Shown here: piece by piece, positions 9,106 to 16,397 of the stretch
Numbering within the stretch: the stretch's first letter is position 1
How the letters are laid out: each line of letters begins with the position of its first letter
NCBI GenBank assembly: GCA_963728145.1
Contig: CAVSJA010000008.1
Span: 310,001-374,000, forward strand
DNA length: 64,000 nucleotides
Source of the DNA: CAVSJA01 sp963728145
GTDB taxonomy: Bacteria > Bacteroidota > Bacteroidia > Chitinophagales > Chitinophagaceae
Direction of reading: 5' to 3'
Program-made: the position numbers and the translations under genes
Notes under the pieces: model-generated
Database searches by the model: none
Told to the model about the DNA's origin: nothing
Seen by the model: the letters and a program-made list of their open reading frames with translations, nothing else

Positions 9106-9465
9106 CTACTGTGTAAGTTTCTTGATGACGATATAGGCAATAATGATAAGAAGCAGCAGGATGAAAATCGTGTAGTAAACCCAGGGCGCATCCTTGATCC
9201 TGCGCTTTTCCCTTCTTTGTTTTTTTACGCGGAGATAACTGTTGAGCTCTTTATTTAGTTGGTCAACGTAATTCTGAACATTATTCCTGTCTTTGAATTG
9301 TTCCAGACCTTCGAGCGCTTCAGCAGAAAAATCATTATCGGCCATCCATTTCTCCACTTCATGTTTATCCTTCTCGGATAACTTTCCGCTGAGATAATCC
9401 ATCAACTTTTGATTATCGATGTCTTTATTGCTATTGGATAATATGTTCAGCAAATCGGGGTTCAT
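9106..9465 (-). CDS. Small membrane-anchored partner of the ECF sigma factor (putative anti-sigma)
   Basis: A 119-residue protein with a soluble, mostly helical N-terminus (about 1-70, including KLMDYLSGKLSEKDKHEVEKW) and a single C-terminal transmembrane helix (about 94-114, YYTIFILLLLIIIAYIVI) after a basic stretch KKQRREKRRIK. Its start overlaps the sigma factor stop by 4 bases, so the two are probably translationally coupled. The 'leaf-and-helix' N-terminus followed by a membrane helix fits an anti-sigma or scaffolding role, but no zinc-binding HxxxCxxC motif is present. The function is an inference from position and topology. Confidence 0.65.
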   Translation of the reverse strand: MNPDLLNILSNSNKDIDNQKLMDYLSGKLSEKDKHEVEKWMADNDFSAEALEGLEQFKDRNNVQNYVDQLNKELNSYLRVKKQRREKRRIKDAPWVYYTIFILLLLIIIAYIVIKKLTQ

Positions 9466-10043
9466 GCAGTATTCTGCTTCATTTTCTTTTCGATAAGTAT
9501 TTTCAGATTTCGTTTTCCATTCTGAATATGGCTCTTAACCTGCATCAGGGAGAAACCGGTACTGTCGGCAATTTCCTGGTAAGATCTTTTTTCAAGGTAA
9601 AACAAAGTTACACAGGTTTTCTGCTCAGCACTGAGTTCATTGAGACTGTTCGACATTAAGTCCAGTTGGCGGTCCTTTTCAAGATGCTTGTATTTGTTTT
9701 CCTCTTCTTCGGGATCCTGCACAACCAGTTGTTCCCTGATTTCCGTTGTGGTCTTTCCCTGCTTCTCCCTTATTCTCATCAGGCAATGGTTCTTCGCAAC
9801 CATGTACAGCCATGACTTGAAATATTCCACCTTATACTTGTGCAGTTCAGTGATAACCTTCAGGAAGACCTGTTGTACGCTATCCCTTGCCTCTTCTTCA
9901 TTTTTCAGGTACTTCATGCAAACGCCAAGCAATAACAAAGTGTATCGTTGTAATAGAATACCCAGCCATTGATTATCATGGTCGGCATAAAAGCGCTCCA
10001 GCAGTTGCTGCTCGGTGAAGTGCGAATAACGATCGTTGTTCAC
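9462..10043 (-). CDS. ECF-type RNA polymerase sigma factor
   Basis: A 193-residue extracytoplasmic-function sigma factor. Region 2 spans about 20-90 (QRYTLLLLGVCMKYLKNEEEARDSVQQVFLKV, then FKSWLYMVAKNHCLMRIRE). Region 4 spans about 130-180 (LNELSAEQKTCVTLFYLEKRSYQEIADSTGFS, a helix-turn-helix, then VKSHIQNGKRNLK). It directs RNA polymerase to a small envelope-stress-type regulon. The start is GTG at 10043, because no ATG lies nearby in frame. It is cotranscribed with the overlapping membrane partner downstream. A paired repeat element precedes it. Confidence 0.9.
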   Translation of the reverse strand: MNNDRYSHFTEQQLLERFYADHDNQWLGILLQRYTLLLLGVCMKYLKNEEEARDSVQQVFLKVITELHKYKVEYFKSWLYMVAKNHCLMRIREKQGKTTTEIREQLVVQDPEEEENKYKHLEKDRQLDLMSNSLNELSAEQKTCVTLFYLEKRSYQEIADSTGFSLMQVKSHIQNGKRNLKILIEKKMKQNTA

Positions 10044-10044
10044 G

Positions 10045-10160
10045 GGTTGAAAAGGTGAATGGTCAATGGTGAATTGTGAATGGTGAATTGTGAATAGTGA
10101 CTATCTAAATTAAGGTTTTATTGGCTATTGACCATTGCCCATTCACCATTGACCATTCAC
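10045..10160. repeat. Paired GG-word element, 7-base unit GGTGAAT
   Basis: G-rich arm 10045-10098 starts GGTTGAAAAGGTGAATGG, a mix of the 9-base and 7-base words. C-rich arm 10125-10160 has CCATTGCCCATTCACC words. The spacer is about 26 bases. The flanking genes are both on the minus strand, and the C-rich arm abuts the stop of the TauE-like gene. Confidence 0.88.
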
Positions 10161-10591
10161 GAAAAAATATTCTTAACCCACCTCACAACCACATCATCCC
10201 AATCCAGCATTTTAATGGCAGTATAGAGTAAAATTACCGCGAAGACTTTTTTCAAAACGTCCTGGTTGATCTTAAGGGCAATGCTGCTACCAACCCATCC
10301 ACCAAGTACAAAGGCAATTGCAAGCAGGCCGATCACCTTCAGATCAATCGGTGTACCCATATTCTTGCTATCAATATAATATTTTAAAAAGGCGAGAACA
10401 ACGACGGGAAGCGTCAATACGCCAAGGGAAGTACCTTGTGCCTGGTGTTGAGAATAATGAAGGAAGAATACCAATGCGGGCACCATAATGATTCCTCCCC
10501 CAACCCCAACCAATCCACTTAATATACCTGCGGCAAGCCCGATCAGGATGATCGTTACAATCTCTTGTGTCGGCATAGTTTGTTGTTTCAT
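10157..10591 (-). CDS. Half-length TauE/SafE-family membrane permease
   Basis: A 144-residue inner membrane protein of the TauE/SafE family, whose members move sulfite, sulfoacetate or other organic anions. The N-terminal signature GLAAGILSGLVGVGGGIIMVP (about 18-38) is intact, followed by two to three further hydrophobic helices. Full-length members are about 250 residues with two such repeats, so this is a single-repeat form that would need to dimerise. It is not obviously truncated, since it has a normal start and stop. It is followed 4 bases upstream on the same strand by ppa. The substrate cannot be predicted. Confidence 0.8.
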   Translation of the reverse strand: MKQQTMPTQEIVTIILIGLAAGILSGLVGVGGGIIMVPALVFFLHYSQHQAQGTSLGVLTLPVVVLAFLKYYIDSKNMGTPIDLKVIGLLAIAFVLGGWVGSSIALKINQDVLKKVFAVILLYTAIKMLDWDDVVVRWVKNIFS

Positions 10592-10594
10592 CGT

Positions 10595-11137
10595 TTATTG
10601 CCTGAAATTTTCTTTGTAATAATCAATTGCTTCCTGAATAATCCGGTATGCCGTTGCAGCATCCTGGAAATTATCAATCTCGACTTTTTTATTTTCAAGC
10701 ACTTTATATTGCTCAAAATAATTCCTGAGTTCATTGATAAAATGTGGTGGCAACTCATCAATGATTCTGATATGATTTACCGATGGATCCTTTGAAGCAA
10801 CCGCAATGATCTTATCATCCATGGTTCCACTGTCAATCATTTGCATATTGCCGATAACACTTGCTTCGACAAGACAAAGCGGTTGTATCGATTGCGAACA
10901 AAGCACCAATATGTCTAATGGATCTCCATCCTGGCCCAAGGTCTGTGGTATAAATCCGTAATTGATGGGATAATGAAAAGAGGAATAGATTACCCGGTCG
11001 AGTTTCAACAGGCCTGTTTCTTTATCTACTTCATATTTTGCCCGGCTTCCCTGCGGAATTTCAATGATTGCATTGATCCGCTGCGGCGCGTTTTCTCCAT
11101 AACTCGCGCCGTGCCACGGATGTAATACAGTAATCAT
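10595..11137 (-). CDS. ppa: Soluble inorganic pyrophosphatase (family I)
   Basis: Hydrolyses pyrophosphate to two phosphates in the cytoplasm, pulling biosynthetic reactions forward. From the ATG at 11137 it is 180 residues. The family I metal-binding signature DGDPLDILV is at about 70-78, preceded by KYEVDKETGLLKLDR and YPINYGFIPQT. The longer frame begins with TTG two codons earlier, which is less likely. It is on the same strand as, and 3 bases before, the TauE-like gene, so the two probably form an operon. Note the membrane pyrophosphatase gene hppA at the other end of this window. Confidence 0.93.
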   Translation of the reverse strand: MITVLHPWHGASYGENAPQRINAIIEIPQGSRAKYEVDKETGLLKLDRVIYSSFHYPINYGFIPQTLGQDGDPLDILVLCSQSIQPLCLVEASVIGNMQMIDSGTMDDKIIAVASKDPSVNHIRIIDELPPHFINELRNYFEQYKVLENKKVEIDNFQDAATAYRIIQEAIDYYKENFRQ

Positions 11138-11318
11138 AAGCAAAGTTTTGAAACCTACCGGCCGGTTGGCCTCCCAGGAAAAGGATGCACTTCATCCAAC
11201 CAATACGCTGTCCACAAAGTACAGGAAAAATATCGTAACGTGTTGTTGTGAAAGGGTCCAATCCATATCAGGGAAAGTAGCGACGCATGCTTCCAACCGA
11301 CCAACAAAAAGTTTTTGA

Positions 11319-11717
11319 TCACCTGCGTTCGACTATCGATTTAAGGTCCACCAACCATTCATTGTTCTTTTTTAATATTCGAAGTACGGTTGTATCCTTT
11401 GGATTGGAACTTGGATAGTAGCGGTAGTATACCGTAATTGAATCTTCATTTTTGATGCTGATAGGAATGATAGATGCATCCTCGTATGCATTTTTTTCTG
11501 CCCTTGTCAAACCTGCATAATCCGATTTTTGATCGTCGAGCAGCATTAGATTAGTCGAATCACGGTAGAGATAGAATTCGGCTTTCTTATAATCACCGTC
11601 AAGCGAAGCACGAATAAACTGCCGGCCTGCGTCCTGCGCGTCTTCCGCTGGCTTATATGCTCCTTCACCGCAGGCTGCTAAAAGCAATGCAATTGGTGCC
11701 ATCCATTTTTTAATCAT
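11319..11717 (-). CDS. Small lipoprotein, DUF4878-like
   Basis: A 132-residue lipoprotein from the ATG at 11717. The leader MIKKWMAPIALLLAAC ends in a good lipobox, and the mature part begins CGEGAYKPAEDAQDAGRQFIRASLDGDYKKAEFYL. This is the helix of the NTF2-like DUF4878 fold, in which a small cone-shaped domain is predicted to bind a ligand. The C-terminus ends with a WLVDL strand, also typical of that fold. It stands alone between ppa and phoH. The frame could start 14 codons earlier, but that would place polar residues before the signal peptide. Its role is unknown. Confidence 0.65.
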   Translation of the reverse strand: MIKKWMAPIALLLAACGEGAYKPAEDAQDAGRQFIRASLDGDYKKAEFYLYRDSTNLMLLDDQKSDYAGLTRAEKNAYEDASIIPISIKNEDSITVYYRYYPSSNPKDTTVLRILKKNNEWLVDLKSIVERR

Positions 11718-11811
11718 GAAACTTGGGATTTTAAAATTTTTTGTAGCAGAGTCCCGCAAAATTCCTTCCTTGCGATTTTCCTATTAGAGGATCTCTGCAG
11801 TAACAAAAATA

Positions 11812-11840
11812 AATAAGCCCCGCGAAACGCGAGGCTTATA
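11812..11840 (-). terminator. Rho-independent terminator of phoH
   Basis: The near-perfect hairpin ATAAGCCCCGCG-aaa-CGCGAGGCTTAT lies 20 bases past the phoH stop. On the minus strand it is followed by TTTATTTTTGTT, a classic U-tract. Confidence 0.88.
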
Positions 11841-11860
11841 ACTGGAATCAATCTACAAAG

Positions 11861-12874
11861 TTATTCAGCGGTACCGGGATTATCTTTTGGGTTTTTCCAA
11901 GAAGAGTAATTACTTTCCTCCTTTGGCTTGTCTTTATCGTAGGCTCTGATGATCGCTTTTACGAGGCGGTGGCGTACTACGTCTTCTTCGTCCAGTTCAA
12001 TATGCGCGATACCGTCTATATTCTTCAGGATCCTTACTGCTTTGTCCAAACCACTCTTCTGATTCTTCGGCAGGTCAATCTGCGTAAGGTCTCCCGTGAT
12101 AATTGCTTTCGCATTTCCACCAATACGGGTAAGGAACATCTTTATTTGAAGATCTGTTGCATTCTGTGCCTCATCGAGAATGATGAATGCATGGTCCAAT
12201 GTGCGTCCCCGCATATACGCTAATGGAGCGATCTCAATCACACGCGTGCTCATGTAATAACCGAGCTTATCCGCCGGGATCATGTCATCCAATGCGTCGT
12301 ATAATGGTCTTAGATATGGATCGATCTTTTCTTTCAGGTCTCCGGGAAGAAAACCCAGGCTTTCACCAGCTTCCACTGCAGGACGGGTAAGAATGATCTT
12401 CTTTACCATCTTATTCTTCAATGCCCGCACAGCAAGAGCAACTGCCGTATAGGTTTTACCTGTACCTGCCGGACCAATGGCAAACACTATATCATTTTTT
12501 TCAGCCATTGCAACCAGTTTTTTCTGGTTCGCTGTTCTTGCACGAACAGTTTTGCCGTTGGGGCCGAAAACCAATATGTCGTTGGGATGTCTGTCTACAA
12601 AGTGATCAACGGTCTCTGCATCGTCTCCGCCAAGGATCTGTTCGAAATAATTTTCGCTTACATGTCCATTACGCTCCAGGTACTGAACTAAAAGCTCGAT
12701 CTTTTCTTTTGCGGATTCAATTTGTTCCTTTGAACCACTTAACTTCAACTGGGTACCCCGTGAGAGAATTTTCAATAGGGGGAATTTCTTCTTTAAAATA
12801 TCCAGCTTGCCGTTGTTTACTCCAAAAAACTCAATAGGGTTAACGGTCTCGAGATTAATAATTGTTTCTGTCAA
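11861..12874 (-). CDS. PhoH-family ATPase
   Basis: A 337-residue cytoplasmic P-loop protein of the PhoH family, associated with RNA metabolism and sometimes with endoribonucleases such as YbeY. An N-terminal KH-like region (about 25-65) precedes the ATPase. Walker A is GPAGTGKT (134-141), Walker B is IILDEAQN (231-238), and LTRPAVEAGESLGFLPGDL and ITGDLTQIDLP are family signatures. The start is TTG at 12874 (MTETIINLETVNPIEFFG); no better ATG is available and homologues start with the same words. It has its own terminator downstream. No ybeY neighbour is present. Confidence 0.9.
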   Translation of the reverse strand: MTETIINLETVNPIEFFGVNNGKLDILKKKFPLLKILSRGTQLKLSGSKEQIESAKEKIELLVQYLERNGHVSENYFEQILGGDDAETVDHFVDRHPNDILVFGPNGKTVRARTANQKKLVAMAEKNDIVFAIGPAGTGKTYTAVALAVRALKNKMVKKIILTRPAVEAGESLGFLPGDLKEKIDPYLRPLYDALDDMIPADKLGYYMSTRVIEIAPLAYMRGRTLDHAFIILDEAQNATDLQIKMFLTRIGGNAKAIITGDLTQIDLPKNQKSGLDKAVRILKNIDGIAHIELDEEDVVRHRLVKAIIRAYDKDKPKEESNYSSWKNPKDNPGTAE

Positions 12875-13065
12875 TGCGCTTCAATTTTTAATTCACAAAT
12901 AGCAGTAGGATTACTTTTTACTACTAACCATCCATTTCAATCAAATATAATTATTCAATTCTAATACATTACGAAGTTACTTATTAACAAGGTGTGGAAA
13001 AAGCTTTCGCATATAATATTTAGTTAACGAATCGAAGTGTTAAAAATTGTATGGTGCAAGGACGA

Positions 13066-13168
13066 AGCAATAGGCAATAAGCAATAGGCAATTGGCAATG
13101 GGGAATAAACAATAAGCAATAAGTAGAAATTGTCAAACAGGCCCTCTAAATTCCCATTTGCCTATTGC
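13066..13168. repeat. Paired GG-word element, 7-base unit GGCAATA
   Basis: G-rich arm 13066-13125 has repeated GGCAATA/AGCAATA words. A short C-rich arm (13152-13168, CCATTTGCCTATTGC) ends in the stop codon of the DUF2452 gene. The rest of the 12875-13167 gap is AT-rich, shows nothing else and should hold the phoH promoter. Confidence 0.85.
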
Positions 13169-13956
13169 TAAATTTCAACCCATGTATGATCTGCAAGTAA
13201 GCGAACTCCGGCAACAAATCTTTTGAAAGGAATTATGTTTCCCCATTCTTTTGGAGCAACAAGGGAGAGGATATGATCACCATCTTTCTTTTCGTATAGA
13301 TAATATGTTTGACCAATATTGGGTTTGAAATTCAATTTAGCGTTATAGATCGTTAACGAAAGTTCCTTTCTCTTATGGATTTCCTGCGCCTGCAATGCGA
13401 GCAACTCGATCTGTTTTCGTATTTGATCCAACTGCATATTGGTTTGTTCCTCCATTGCAGTTAAAGCCTTATGCTTTATAATTCCTTCTTCATTTGGTTT
13501 TACCAATGCACCAGCCACCGATGCTGAATAAGGCAATACGCTAAGTTGCTTGTGATAGATCTCTGTGTTGGTGTATGGAACTCCGTCTTCCCTGAATCCC
13601 TGTTGAGTTATTTTTAAATAACCATTGGGCATTATGTCATGTACGACGTGTAATGCCACCTGGCCATGCCGGTAAAAATGAATTTCAAAATTGATGCTGT
13701 CTTCAAAATTTACCTGAACATGATCCGCGATCTCCTGATGAGAGAATGGTTGAAGCGCACCATCAGCAATAACATTGTAATGAGAAGTGAAAGCCTGATT
13801 ATTCAGACTCACAAAATTGTGGCTGATCGATAATTCCTTCTTTCCATCGGGGGCTTCGATCTTATAAATTCCACTTTTTGGCCTTTCACCCGATTCGTAT
13901 ATGCCCTTCTCTGGAAATAATTGCCAACTAGCCAGGAAATTGTAGGCTTGTATCAT
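13168..13956 (-). CDS. DUF2452 domain protein with unique N-terminal domain
   Basis: A 262-residue protein in two parts. The C-terminal ~90 residues (MQLDQIRKQIELLALQAQEI to HTWVEI) match the DUF2452 pattern: a helix rich in Q and I, then NAKLNFKPNIGQTYYLYEKKDG, LSLVAPKEWG and a closing W near the end. Such domains usually occur as small stand-alone proteins. The N-terminal ~160 residues are beta-rich (GIYKIEAPDGKKELSISHNFVSL, FEIHFYRHGQVALHVVHDI) and I do not recognise them. No signal peptide is present, so it is cytoplasmic. The function is unknown. It is divergent from the response regulator across a large repeat element. Confidence 0.7.
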   Translation of the reverse strand: MIQAYNFLASWQLFPEKGIYESGERPKSGIYKIEAPDGKKELSISHNFVSLNNQAFTSHYNVIADGALQPFSHQEIADHVQVNFEDSINFEIHFYRHGQVALHVVHDIMPNGYLKITQQGFREDGVPYTNTEIYHKQLSVLPYSASVAGALVKPNEEGIIKHKALTAMEEQTNMQLDQIRKQIELLALQAQEIHKRKELSLTIYNAKLNFKPNIGQTYYLYEKKDGDHILSLVAPKEWGNIIPFKRFVAGVRLLADHTWVEI

Positions 13957-13975
13957 GGCGCTAAGTTAATTTACT

Positions 13976-14257
13976 GGTTGATAAGGTTGACAGGGTTGAC
14001 AGGGGGTTGACAGGGTTGACAAGGTTGACAGGGTTGACAAGGTTGACAGGGTTGACAAGGTTGACAGGGTTGACAGGGTTGACAAGGTTAATAAAGAATG
14101 GAATGTTATCAAAGAAGAGCAATCATCCAAAAGTTATCCCGATTCTTTGTTTCATGCTTCTAACTTAACCTTATTTCATCCCTTATCAACTCTGTCAACC
14201 TTGTCAACCTTATCAACCTTATCAACCCTGTCAACCTTATCAACCCTGTCAACCCTC
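13976..14257. repeat. Long paired GG-word element, 9-base unit GGTTGACAG
   Basis: G-rich arm 13976-14091 holds about a dozen GGTTGACAG/GGTTGACAA words. C-rich arm 14181-14257 has TATCAACC/TGTCAACC words. The spacer is about 90 bases of ordinary AT-rich sequence. It fills most of the 395-base divergent gap between the DUF2452 gene and the response regulator. Because 9 is a multiple of 3, all frames of the arms stay open, producing false repeat proteins. Confidence 0.92.
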
Positions 14258-14351
14258 GCAATAAGCCACCGACGAAATCACCTAAATAGGGTATTAACTA
14301 ATAAATTGCAATTGTTTAATTTGCAATTGCGAATGGTAAAAACGCCAACCT

Positions 14352-14762
14352 ATGGCAACTAAACCTTATGTACTCATGCTCGAGAGCGATCCGGATGATC
14401 GTTATATCACCGAGCATACCTTATCCGAATTGGGTTACAATTATCCCATTAAATTTCTTACACATGGTAAGGAACTGATGAATCATCTTTCGAAAGAGGA
14501 AAAGCCTTTTGTAATACTACTTGATGATAATCCATATGGGGGAACCGGACTGGAAGTTTTGGAAAAACTAAAAAGTAATCCGGAATACAGACATATTCCT
14601 GTTGTAATGATCAGCGAAGTTGCGACTGCAAATCATGTAGCTGAATGCTATCATAAAGGAGCAAACACGGTAATAAAAAAACCTTCCACCCTGGAAGGCA
14701 CAAAAGAAAAGATCGGAACCTTTTTCAAATATTGGTTCGAAGTGGCAGAAATGAATAAATGA
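14352..14762 (+). CDS. Stand-alone response regulator receiver (CheY-like)
   Basis: A 136-residue single receiver domain. The acidic pair lies in ESDPDDRY (about 11-18). The phosphoacceptor is the first Asp of VILLDDNPYGGTGLEVL (about residue 57), the Thr/Ser position is in VVMISEVA (about 97-104), and the conserved Lys is in IKKPS (about 119). No output domain follows. Such regulators usually relay or titrate phosphate for a distant histidine kinase; the nearest in this window is 22 kb away. The second Asp directly after the phosphoacceptor, where most relatives have Leu or Val, is mildly unusual. Confidence 0.88.
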   Translation: MATKPYVLMLESDPDDRYITEHTLSELGYNYPIKFLTHGKELMNHLSKEEKPFVILLDDNPYGGTGLEVLEKLKSNPEYRHIPVVMISEVATANHVAECYHKGANTVIKKPSTLEGTKEKIGTFFKYWFEVAEMNK

Positions 14763-14776
14763 ATACCGGAAAGTAA

Positions 14777-15049
14777 CTATTGTCCGTTATTCAACTCATC
14801 TTCAATCTGATCGTGGAATTTGGTTTCATTTTCCAGCACCCAGGAAGGAAGGGGTTGTCGCTGGATCTTCCAAACATCATTTTCTTTTTGCATCCGGAAA
14901 ACGATCCGGTTGCCTCTATCATCACTTACATCTACAGTAAAGACACCCTCGTTGAGTCCGCCCAGTTTCCTGAAATTGAATTCACGGAGCCGGCCCTCTA
15001 CTTTAATCAAACGGGTGAACTGGATATTCTTAATGAATTGTATCCGCAT
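14777..15049 (-). CDS. Small conserved-looking hypothetical protein
   Basis: A 90-residue soluble protein convergent with the response regulator. Its sequence is natural for a small beta-sandwich domain: EGVFTVDVSDDRGNRIVFRMQKENDVWKI followed by a proline-rich tail (RQPLPSWVLENE). The frame on the opposite strand at the same place is a similar length but is less protein-like. I do not recognise the family and see no motif or signal peptide. It may be transcribed after queG, which lies about 200 bases upstream on the same strand. Confidence 0.55.
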   Translation of the reverse strand: MRIQFIKNIQFTRLIKVEGRLREFNFRKLGGLNEGVFTVDVSDDRGNRIVFRMQKENDVWKIQRQPLPSWVLENETKFHDQIEDELNNGQ

Positions 15050-15185
15050 ATTTCAGAGGTTGAGTCAGAAAATTTAAACAATTAACGTGCTACAAACTGA
15101 GTTTTAACAAAGAGAAATGATAAAAGTTTTGCACATTTAGCACTGGGCTCGAAGGTACTGAGAATTCTAAGATTATTTTCTAAGA

Positions 15186-15197
15186 ACTGACGTCAGT
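15186..15197. promoter_or_regulatory. 12-bp perfect palindrome between queG and the small protein
   Basis: ACTGACGTCAGT at 15186-15197 is a perfect dyad about 140 bases upstream of the small minus-strand gene. It may be an operator or chance. Confidence 0.25.
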
Positions 15198-15247
15198 CGG
15201 GCAGGAATAATCCTTTGGCGACGAAATAAATCAGGATCAACAAATTA

Positions 15248-16177
15248 TTACTCGTTAATGAACTTCAGATTCCGCTTAATGCCCTGATACTTGCTTCTTT
15301 TTAAAGGTGAATTTCGAAAAATATCTTTAAAACTTTCTTCTGATAATTCCTGCCATTGCCGATTATTCAAATTTAATACCGCAGGTATGGGGGAGAACTC
15401 GGGTTCATTACCCGGAACCGCGAACCGGTTCCATGGGCATACATCCTGACAGGTATCGCATCCAAAGATCCAGTTCTGAAATTTCCCCTTCATTTCGTTG
15501 GGGATCAGCATTTCCTTTAATTCTATAGTGAAATAAGATATGCATTTACTGCCATCGATGGTTTTGTCGGGCAATATTGCTTCGGTTGGACATTCATCAA
15601 TACATCGCGTACAGGTTCCGCAGAAATCCCTTGCGAATGGATCGTCATATTCAAGTTCAAGGTCCACAATAAGTGTGGCAATAAAGAAAAAAGAGCCTGC
15701 ATAGCGGGTTATCAGATTGCCATTCTTCCCGATCCAACCCAGGCCGCTTTTTTGTGCCCAGGTCCTTTCGAGAACCGGCGCTGAATCCACGAACCCACGG
15801 CCATGAACTTCGCCGATATTCTCCTTTATCAATAATAAAAGTTTGTTCAATTTCTTTTTGATCACCTCATGGTAATCCTTTCCAAATGCATATTTGGATA
15901 TTCTTGGAGCATCTGTTTCTTGTACAGCCGAAGGGTAATAATTCAAAAGTAATGTGATCACCGATTTTGCACCCGGAACCAGCCTGCCGGGATCGACCCT
16001 CAATTCAAAATGATTCTCCATGTATTGCATGTTGCCTTGTCTTCCTTTCAATAACCAATTTTCTAAACGGTGGGCATCTTCATCAAGCCGTTGGGAGCGG
16101 GCAATTCCACAATACTCGAATCCCAGTTGCCGGGCAAACGATTTGATCTGTTGGGTATGGTAGGTGGTTGTGCTCAC
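15248..16177 (-). CDS. queG: Epoxyqueuosine reductase QueG
   Basis: Cobalamin- and iron-sulfur-dependent enzyme that reduces epoxyqueuosine to queuosine in tRNA, the last step of the pathway that queD starts. The 309-residue protein has the two ferredoxin-type cluster motifs FCGTCTRCIDECPTEAI (about 190-206) and FGCDTCQDVCPWNRF (about 245-259). Upstream are the QueG signatures RVDPGRLVPGAKSVI and RTWAQKSGLGWIGKN. The start is GTG at 16177. It is divergent from xylB across a paired repeat element and probably monocistronic or followed by the 90-residue protein. Confidence 0.94.
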   Translation of the reverse strand: MSTTTYHTQQIKSFARQLGFEYCGIARSQRLDEDAHRLENWLLKGRQGNMQYMENHFELRVDPGRLVPGAKSVITLLLNYYPSAVQETDAPRISKYAFGKDYHEVIKKKLNKLLLLIKENIGEVHGRGFVDSAPVLERTWAQKSGLGWIGKNGNLITRYAGSFFFIATLIVDLELEYDDPFARDFCGTCTRCIDECPTEAILPDKTIDGSKCISYFTIELKEMLIPNEMKGKFQNWIFGCDTCQDVCPWNRFAVPGNEPEFSPIPAVLNLNNRQWQELSEESFKDIFRNSPLKRSKYQGIKRNLKFINE

Positions 16178-16198
16178 GGTTGCAATTTAGGAAAGTCA

Positions 16199-16353
16199 GG
16201 TTGATAAGGTTGACAAGGTTGACAGGGTTGACAGGGTTGACAGGGAAACGAACTATACCAAAATGTTTAATACGAATAATATTTTGATTCCTTCCTGTAT
16301 CAAGCTTTTCATCCTTGTCAACCCTGTCAACCCTGTCAACCTTGTCAACCCTA
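16199..16353. repeat. Paired GG-word element, 9-base unit GGTTGACAG
   Basis: G-rich arm 16199-16245 and C-rich arm 16312-16353 surround a spacer of about 65 bases. It lies in the divergent gap between queG and xylB, so it cannot be a simple terminator for either gene. Confidence 0.92.
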
Positions 16354-16397
16354 TTGCTTTTTTATCTAAATTGGTCGGCTAAACTATTAATCTTCAG

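Noticed and set aside
13976..14257. CRISPR array
   Set aside because: Repeats are 7-9 bases in direct tandem without unique 30-base spacers, and no cas genes are present.
14147..14362. Open frame encoding a run of TLS repeats
   Set aside because: It is a translation of the C-rich arm of the element at 13976-14257; a 9-base period keeps frames open by construction.
14780..15085. 101-residue plus-strand frame opposite the 90-residue minus-strand gene
   Set aside because: Its composition is less protein-like, and the minus-strand frame has typical strand patterns and codon use. Some doubt remains.
16199..16353. Tandem TTGACA as promoter -35 boxes
   Set aside because: The word GGTTGACAG contains TTGACA, but Bacteroidetes promoters do not use this box and no -7 element is paired with it. 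The word also differs at other loci.
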